Shown here piece after piece: positions 56,952 through 64,000 of a stretch of DNA of 64,000 bases; the stretch's first letter is position 1, and each line of letters begins with the position of its first letter. The translations under genes and the position numbers were made by a program. The DNA lies in the NCBI GenBank assembly GCA_902702965.1, contig CACRXP010000723.1, forward strand, positions 215,956 through 279,955, in the 5' to 3' direction. The notes below the pieces were generated by a model, which did not search any database, was not told where the DNA came from, and saw nothing but the letters and a program-made list of their open reading frames with translations. Origin of the DNA: Spirometra erinaceieuropaei. Its lineage: Eukaryota; Platyhelminthes; Cestoda; Diphyllobothriidea; Diphyllobothriidae.

Positions 56952-59830
56952 TCAGTTGAGATTCAGACTGTCGAGGGAAAACAGGGGATACAAATAATCA
57001 TCCAAACTTTTTTTCAAGAGTTGTGGAGACGTCGCCTCCACGACTGACTGAGGGAGATCGTTCCGTGTCTCCACTACCCTTTGTGCGAAAAATTCAGAAG
57101 GAAGATTCAGTCTGGACATTGTTCTCCGTAGCTTCATCGAATGACCATGAATGTGGGGTGAAATGTGCCACTAAAACATGTCCTCAAAGCTAAGTCCATG
57201 CTCAAGGCAATGTATTATCTTGTTGACGAGGATAAGATCACCTATTTGCTGCCTGTAACAGAAATGGAATAAATTAAGGCATGTCAGTCTGTCTGTGCAG
57301 GATTGCCCTTTAAACCCGTTAACCAGCTTTTTTTGCGCTGTGTTGAACCCATTTGAGGCATGCTTGGTCCTTTATTAGCCATGGTCGCCATGCACGTAGA
57401 CCATATTCTAAGTGGGGCCGAACATAAGTGTTGTAAACACTTCCAAAAAGGTATTGGTCAAAGGTTACAAACGCCCTTTTGATTGCATGCAGCACTCACA
57501 TGGCGTTGTTTGCAGCCTTTTTGCACTGCAGTGTCGTTTTCAGGTTGTTCTGTATCCAAACCCCGAGACCCTTCTGTGATGATTCTGCGAGGAGTCTTAT
57601 ATCTTTCAGGTGATAGGTCCTTAGGCTCTCATTTGAATGAGCATTGGTTGGACGCAGATGAAGGACGGCACACTTCTGCAGATTGAAATTTAGAAGCCAT
57701 TTCTCCGACCACGCTTGCAGTCGATGCAGATTGTTTTGGAGGGTTCTACGATCGTAAGGACTCTTAATGACTTGCTAGAGCTTAACCTCATCAGTAAACA
57801 TTATTTTGCCGCAGTTGAGTTCCTGAAGGCTGTCTTTAACATAAAGAATGATGAGTAATGGTCCCAGAACTGAGCCCTGAGGTACACCACTGGTCAAGTT
57901 TACCCATTCTGACATATCATCTCCGATGCAGACACGTTGTTTCCGACCAACTAGAAACGCCCTTATCCAGTTCAGATGATTTCTCCGGATGCCAATGGCG
58001 CTCAATTTGTGAAGAAGGCGTTGGTGCGGAACAGTGTCGAAAGCTTTTCAGAAATCGATGTACATGACAACGACCTTAAAACCCTCCTTTAGAGCCCTGG
58101 TCCACATTTTCAGACAAGATAGCAGACTTGGGAGGCAGGGGTGTCCTCTCCAGAAGCCATGCTGAAAATCCTGCTAGATGTTATTTTCTTCATAAAACTG
58201 CTGTATAGCGCACTTTACTAGAACTTCCATCGTTTTGCCTGGGAGGCCAGTTAAGCTAATAGGCCTGAAGCTGCTTGCTGCCATTCTGCTACCTCCCTTA
58301 TGCAAGGGAACGAGGTTAGCTGTCTTCCACTGTGATCGCAGCCTAGGAATTCCGGCAGTTCCAGGAGACTTATCTGGTTTTATTCGACTAATGACACGTC
58401 TTACTTCTTCGACGGAAAAGGCAACGGTTTCAGTGATAGCGGTATTTGGAGCATTTGAGGCTCCCGTCTGTCTCGGTCCATTTCAAACTGCTGATCGTCT
58501 TCTGAGGACTCCCCCGTAAAAACCGATTGAAAGAACTGAGATAGTAATTTCACTTTCTGTGGTTCTTCAACTAATAAGTTTCAGAAGCTATCCTTTAGAC
58601 ACGCAATTTCGTCCCTAGGTTTTCTCCTACTGCGGATGTACCCGTAAAACTTCTTGGGACATGCAATGGATTCTGCTATCAGTCGGCGCTCAAAATAAGT
58701 TATGGCAACTGTTATTTGTTTGCGGCATTTATTGCGCTGCGCCCTATATTCGGCGAGTGACCTTGAATCTCGAAGTTGCAAATACTTTTTCCAAAGCATC
58801 TGTTTCTTCTTCATGGCCTTTTTTGTCGTCGGATTGACCCACGGCGGTCCCGCACATGGTCTTGTTATTTTAATTGGACAATGGGAGTCGACTAGATGTT
58901 CTATGGAATCTCGAAAGGATTGCCAGAATTCTTCTGAATCTGCCATGTTGACCAACCAGGTTTCCTCCAAAAGAGTACGTCTCAGTGCGTCAAAATCACC
59001 CCTCCATATATTTCTGCACCTCTTGATTCTTGGTTGTCGGTTCGATAGGAGAGAGCACATGCAGGTAAAAGCAATATGATCGCTTAAACCGAGTGGAGTT
59101 TGTGGATTCACTTCTCTTATGACTCCTCATTCTTTACTGAAAACGAGATCTAAACAGTTAGATCGTTGTCCTTCTCTTAGTCTTGTTCGGAATTTTATGT
59201 GTTGAATGAGGTATTCATTCAGGGAGAGTTGTAGTAGCTTGTGGTCAAATGACGTGGACGGGGCGTTTGTTAAGTGAATTTTCCAGTCTTTTCATGGAGC
59301 GTTAAACTCACCCAGAATTAGTAAATTCTCCTGCTTACATAATAACTCCAGTGCACCAAGTAATTCCATATCAGCGATTTCATTCGAGCTGGAAAGCCGA
59401 TAGACAACACACAGATTAAGTGTCAGCAATTGTTTGATACATATCTCGCATGAAATTGTTTCAAAATTTCGCGACGGCACATCCGATATTTCTCGCTGGC
59501 AGCACAGAATTTCATTTGACACATAAATCGCTGTGTCTCCTCCTCTACGTTGAAATCTGTCACAATGGAACTGTTGGTAGCCTTCAATACTGACTTTGCA
59601 ACTACTTATTTCTTCAGTCAACCATGTCTCTGTTAGGACAATTTTGTTGGGCTTCTGTTCAGAGACAAGTAATCTGAGTTCATCTAGCTTGTTGAGGAGA
59701 CTCTTACAGTTAGTGTAATACATTTCTAGACAGCGGTCACTGGTGCTAGCAGGCTCAGAAGATGGCACCTTTGCATCGGTTAGGATGTCAGAATGACGGC
59801 CTTCGGCCAGAGATGTGTCCTTTCGACCTG
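56952..59830 (-). pseudogene. ORF2 (endonuclease-reverse transcriptase) of LINE3
   Basis: The endonuclease begins YYTNCKSLLNKLDELRLL with VLTETWL and LILGEFNAP (59768-59292) and continues to LGLSDHIAF (59111). Note GEFN in place of GDFN. A linker (RNIWRGDFDALR, HCPIKITRPCAGPPW, ACPKKFYGYIRSRRKP) leads to RT: YIDF-stop-KAFDTVPHQRL (motif A with an in-frame stop), TSGVPQGSVLGPLL (motif B) and FTDEVK (motif C, normally FADDVK). The end has FFAQRVVETRNDLPQSVVEA. The changed motif C and the stop in motif A make it catalytically dead. Confidence 0.82.
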
Positions 59831-61161
59831 AATTAATTGCCCGTTCTTGATTTTACGGTGTGTTTCGCCACAGCTTCTCCGCTTCTCCAGCTCTGCCATC
59901 AGCTCTCTCATTTTTCATTCGCTGTTTTGGCTCGTCATCCGGCTGAAAAAAACTTCAGGATATTGACCACGCAAAGATGATTTTCTCTGTAACAGTAGCT
60001 GTGCCTGTGCTTCAGTCTCCAAAATGACTTTTGGGGTCGGGGCGGGGAATTGGAACCGGACGTTGACTGAGTCTTCCCTATTCGGAATGCTTTGAGAAAA
60101 TTGAGTGACTCGCCGTCTCTTAACAAAGCTTTCGCATACACTTGAAGAAGGTCTAAGTCATGTTTAAATCTCTCCTTTCGAATTGTCGCGGTTGATTCGG
60201 GTAGCCATTTTATAACTACAATTTACTTGCGACTGAATATAGCGCTCGTTGTTGTCGCATATCTTTTGAGTGACTGAGCGTTCTCCTCTAGTTGACTTGT
60301 TTTGCTGGCTTCGGATGAACCAGCTATTGGGCTAGCGAAGCTCAGATCCGTGTACGATTCATTTATCTTCGTGTTGATAACACTGCATTCTTTGTTTCCG
60401 AGTTCGTCGAAAAAGCTAACCTCAGTTTCTTTCGAAGACTCCTCTTGAATATTCTGGCTTGGTTTCTGCCCACAAGGTGTTCCGATATCTTTATTGTTCA
60501 ACATGCTCGTAGGCCTCCTGACCGTCTTCCTCAGCTAGTCTGTGTGTATATAAGCGGCCTTCGTTTTTTTGACCGTACAGAGGTGCATGTTGTTTACCTG
60601 GGATGTTTCTTTGTTCTCTGAATTCGTTTTGACTGGTCTTTTTCTCGCCTAAGAGACTGGCATACAATTGTGTTTAGTTTCCTGGACGAACCGTCTCCAG
60701 TTTCAGTGTTTGGTTTGGCTAAATAAGCCGTGGTTGCCTGTGTTTTTTTTCGTATTCTGGATTGCCGAATTCGTCGTCTTCTTCTCTTCACGTAAGTCGT
60801 GAGTAAGTTTCCTTAACTTTTCTAACTCCATTTTCAGACCTTTTAACTCCTACTCCATTTTCGAAAATTTATGGATAAGTCCGAAACATGTGGTAGAGCT
60901 GTCATCGTCGTGTGTGGCATCCCCCAACGTCAATAGACTTTTTGCCCGTTTGACGGGCATTGGTCTGACAGCAGAACGCCCAACAATGCAGTCATTCATA
61001 TCATGTGTAATACATGATGTATCATGTATTTTGACAAGACTGGCGCGAGTCACTGACCTAGTGATAATGACGGTTGTCTGGCCGATCGACTGTTCGCGTT
61101 CGACTTCCGCCTGGGGCGGACATTTTACATCGTGTTTTGCGGGCATTTCTCCGAATAACAT
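59780..61161 (-). pseudogene. ORF1 of LINE3
   Basis: Fragments of an RNA-binding/chaperone ORF1 protein, ending with stop at 59780 and overlapping the ORF2 start. The C-terminal region reads FRIGKTQSTSGSNSPPRPQK, then in another frame VFFQPDDEPKQRMKNEREL. The RIGKxx...PRPxK...FFQPD series matches what I know of the ORF1 C-terminus in flatworm CR1-like elements. Upstream pieces (60223-60504; 60594-60791, basic RRRRRIRQSRIRKK; 60850-61161) are frameshifted relative to each other. Confidence 0.6.
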
Positions 61162-61199
61162 TACTGAGTTTACAATTTTCGAACGGTTTTCTTAAAGGT

Positions 61200-62321
61200 A
61201 TGAGACGAATTTTCAACCAGATCAAAGATATGAGGTAAACGACTCAGCCTTACGCAGGTTTTGAGGATTTATCAATGATGTTGCAGAGAGGCGACTGGAC
61301 GAAGATAGGTTATCCCGCACAAGTCCTGGTGTAGGTTTCGCAGGATGGATCTATCGCAAAGACGAATCGGATTCTTAATACCCACGGGCCGTGAGGACGT
61401 CCAGTAGATAGAAATCTCGATAAAGGTGAAATCCTCGGAGGTCGAAAATTTCAAAACAAATTCGAAACGCGCGGTCCGGAAGGGATACATACAGGATAGA
61501 TAGTATGGCTTTGGTAAGTACCCAGTATGCGGGACAGAAAATTATTTTGGGGACTAATTGGACCTACGGGGTTTGTAGACAAGCTCTGTCGTAAAGGCTT
61601 AGTAGATCTAAAATGAGGCTGTATATCACTGAAAGGAGTTGTGGTACCTTTCTTTTGGGTCAGAATCTGATTCCGCCTTCGGGTCTTATCGTTCTGAAGA
61701 CATACGACAGATGACTTAAATGGAGACTTCGGAGGACCCTGTAGAAGTGGAGAAGATATCTCTGCATTGGACGTAGACTGATTTTCGTTCGTCCTAGGTG
61801 GCTGCCCGGAGAATTAGGGAAAAAATCTGGGCTTCTGCCAGTTTGGAGGCAAACGAATGTGTTATGGGGCTTGAACAAAAGGGAGATGAACCAGTAAACG
61901 GAAGGAGTGAGTCAGATCTCGCAGGAGGAGGGTTAGCTGAATCTTCACTTCTGCTTGTATTATGTCCGAGTTGGGGAGCATTTGGCTGAGGCGATGAGGG
62001 TCCCCCGCGAAATGAGGAACCCCCTTTTACCCTTCATGGGGTTGAGATCATACGAAAATTGCGCGTTTTCTGGCTAGGCAGAAACACGATCTCGGTGGCC
62101 AAATATTGACTCAACCTCGATTGGTGAAAGCAACTTAACTAAAACGGATGGATTTTTGCCACGGGAAGACAGACGTTTCGCATGAGCTATTTTGTAGCCG
62201 AATCAGCGTCAATTAGCCATGCAGATCGAGAAACATTCTTCAACAGGAAATTGTATGCTCTCTTTGTCTATCACTAGATACACTGGCGATCAGGTGGACG
62301 AGTGAGTCAGGACGCTTAGCT
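61200..62321. other. No supported gene
   Basis: Purine-rich on plus with short frames (up to 72 codons). Nothing recognised. Confidence 0.35.
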
Positions 62322-62842
62322 NNNNNNNNNNNNNNNNNNNNNNNNNNNNNNNNNNNNNNNNNNNNNNNNNNNNNNNNNNNNNNNNNNNNNNNNNNNNNNN
62401 NNNNNNNNNNNNNNNNNNNNNNNNNNNNNNNNNNNNNNNNNNNNNNNNNNNNNNNNNNNNNNNNNNNNNNNNNNNNNNNNNNNNNNNNNNNNNNNNNNNN
62501 NNNNNNNNNNNNNNNNNNNNNNNNNNNNNNNNNNNNNNNNNNNNNNNNNNNNNNNNNNNNNNNNNNNNNNNNNNNNNNNNNNNNNNNNNNNNNNNNNNNN
62601 NNNNNNNNNNNNNNNNNNNNNNNNNNNNNNNNNNNNNNNNNNNNNNNNNNNNNNNNNNNNNNNNNNNNNNNNNNNNNNNNNNNNNNNNNNNNNNNNNNNN
62701 NNNNNNNNNNNNNNNNNNNNNNNNNNNNNNNNNNNNNNNNNNNNNNNNNNNNNNNNNNNNNNNNNNNNNNNNNNNNNNNNNNNNNNNNNNNNNNNNNNNN
62801 NNNNNNNNNNNNNNNNNNNNNNNNNNNNNNNNNNNNNNNNNN
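62322..62842. other. Assembly gap (N run)
   Basis: 521 unresolved bases. No inverted repeat was noticed at its flanks, unlike the first gap. Confidence 0.99.
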
Positions 62843-63036
62843 AGACCCAGGCTTGTTCCTCGCTGTAGCGCCCACTGTCGTGTGTTGTGATAGCATGGTT
62901 AACAATGACGCCTAGGATGGTGGGACGCCCCCTAGTCAACGTAATCCATATTGGAGGCGAATGTTCGAATTCCAGAATGGTCAAGCACCGGAATGATTTA
63001 TTTTTCTAAACTCTCGGACTCGTGCAAAAGTTAATT

Positions 63037-63460
63037 GTCAGAGATAGAAGTAACAACAGAACAGGCGACAGTTATAAGCGTGTTTACCAATCACCGACTA
63101 TTGACGCAGGTGCGTAGGTTGACAGCGTATGCTCAGATTGCGCATACATGAACGTAATCGCGACGGGTTGACAAGTTCTCGTAGGATTTGACGAGTTATC
63201 ACCGGACCAAGAGGTTAGCCTTAGAACCACCCACGCCGGAAACAAGACAAGTTGAGAATTGATTGAAGCCTGTACCACGGATAAGTACCCGGTTGGTGTA
63301 TCTGTCGATTTTCCGGCGCGCACAGAGCCCTGCGCACCCACCACCACCACGCCTGGGTCGGTGATCGTTGGTTGACAAGCACGCTCTAAGTGTCGCCTGT
63401 TCTATTGCTACTTCTGTCTCTGACGATCGACTCCTAGACGAGCCCGAAAGCTCAGACAAG
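63037..63460. repeat. Inverted pair of a short module with possible hammerhead relatives
   Basis: 63037-63070 and 63391-63424 are inverse copies (34 bp, four mismatches; core GAACAGGCGACA). The similarity continues past the 34 bp: plus-strand CTCTGACGATCGACTCC...GACGAGCCCGAAAGC at 63418-63451 matches the inverse of 63000-63040. The layout CTGAnGA...CCGAAA is reminiscent of the hammerhead modules elsewhere, but the stem II pairing is poor. Confidence 0.4.
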
Positions 63461-64000
63461 CAAACAAATTAATCCGGTGCCCAGCCAGTCTTGCTCTTCC
63501 TTAGTCGTAATCGAAATTACGCTTACTACTGGAATGTGAGGGACACCAAATATGACATTATTTTGCCGGGGGTTCCTAGTTGTTGGTTGATCTAGCGGTG
63601 CGCAAACGACGTCAGATGTGCAGGCGCTGCGTTTGCCTGTTTACCGTAATAGATTTGCTTCAGCTTGTCGCCTACGATTGCCTCAAGATTCTACCCACAA
63701 GACAGCGCTGGCAAGCAAACTTAATTAATGGTGGTTCACGGTCGCCGCGTCACAGTGCCGTTATCGGGCTTTGTGGCACTTTATGTCGACGCGCCAGACT
63801 TCAGCCCTCCGTGTCCTACTAGCATTGTCGTTGCTAGTCCGCTACTAATTATTTGCCAGGTTTGAGAGCTTACTTATTTCACTGATAACATTCGCTGAAG
63901 ACCCTCCGCTATCCACCACCTATGAGCGCACTAGGCAGCCAGTAGTTAGGCTAACGAGAAACCCGTCGGATCAAGGACAGAAAGACTGAGCTCATTCGGG
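63461..64000. other. No supported gene
   Basis: Short frames only (80 codons at 63580-63822). Nothing recognised before the window ends. Confidence 0.35.

Larger units (their letters stand above)
56776..61190 (-). mobile_element. Nearly full-length CR1-like LINE with ORF1 and ORF2 remnants (LINE3)
   Basis: About 4.4 kb on minus: ORF1 region (61161-59780), overlapping ORF2 start (about 59830), endonuclease, RT and C-terminal domain down to 56952, then a 3' UTR ending near 56776. It is the only LINE here that keeps its 5' portion. Multiple stops and frameshifts in both ORFs show it is inactive. Confidence 0.8.

Noticed and set aside
62240..62984. Long frames across the second gap
   Set aside because: Made almost entirely of N.
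1..64000. CRISPR array, bacterial operon or prophage
   Set aside because: No regularly spaced short repeats and no gene clusters; introns, SINEs and LINEs show the DNA is eukaryotic.

Overview
The window is repeat-dense DNA from an animal genome, most likely a parasitic flatworm (trematode or cestode). I infer this from three things: CR1-like LINEs, and an RTE LINE with a C2H2 tail, of types I associate with neodermatan flatworms; Penelope-like elements (PLEs) with GIY-YIG endonuclease domains and hammerhead motifs; and one gene with micro-exon-gene (MEG) architecture. Genes are split by introns and there are no operons. Two runs of N (37302-37805 and 62322-62842) show this is a draft assembly. 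|| Layout. 1-11 kb: SINE copies, two hammerhead-bearing PLE modules, a truncated PLE GIY-YIG fragment, an RTE zinc-finger remnant and a complete Tc1-type MITE. 11-27.5 kb: a large imperfect inverted duplication made of several repeat blocks. A PLE with a perfect 110-bp inverted terminal repeat has inserted in its left half. The spacer holds a CT-rich tract and a compact intronless gene for a secreted glycine-rich peptide (minus strand, TATA box, paired CCAAT boxes, polyadenylation signal). 28-31 kb: a frameshifted Merlin-type transposase. 31.9-34.8 kb: a 5'-truncated CR1-like LINE. || 36.7-45.7 kb: low-repeat DNA with five candidate minus-strand exons that have good splice sites and mostly compatible phases. 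They may belong to one host gene, and the intron between two of them carries another PLE with inverted termini and a 14-bp target-site duplication around the first assembly gap. 48.7-49.7 kb (+): a five-exon MEG-like gene with a signal-peptide exon, micro-exons of 18, 39 and 39 nt, and all introns in phase 1. 52-61.2 kb: an RTE remnant, a MITE fragment, a hammerhead module, and two more CR1-like LINEs on the minus strand, one nearly full length with ORF1. 61.2-64 kb: no supported gene. || The genes most worth attention are the two small secreted-protein genes, the glycine-rich peptide at 20.2-20.4 kb and the MEG-like gene at 48.7-49.7 kb. Most of the rest is retroelement decay. Identifications rest on reading translated motifs by eye; no database search was run.
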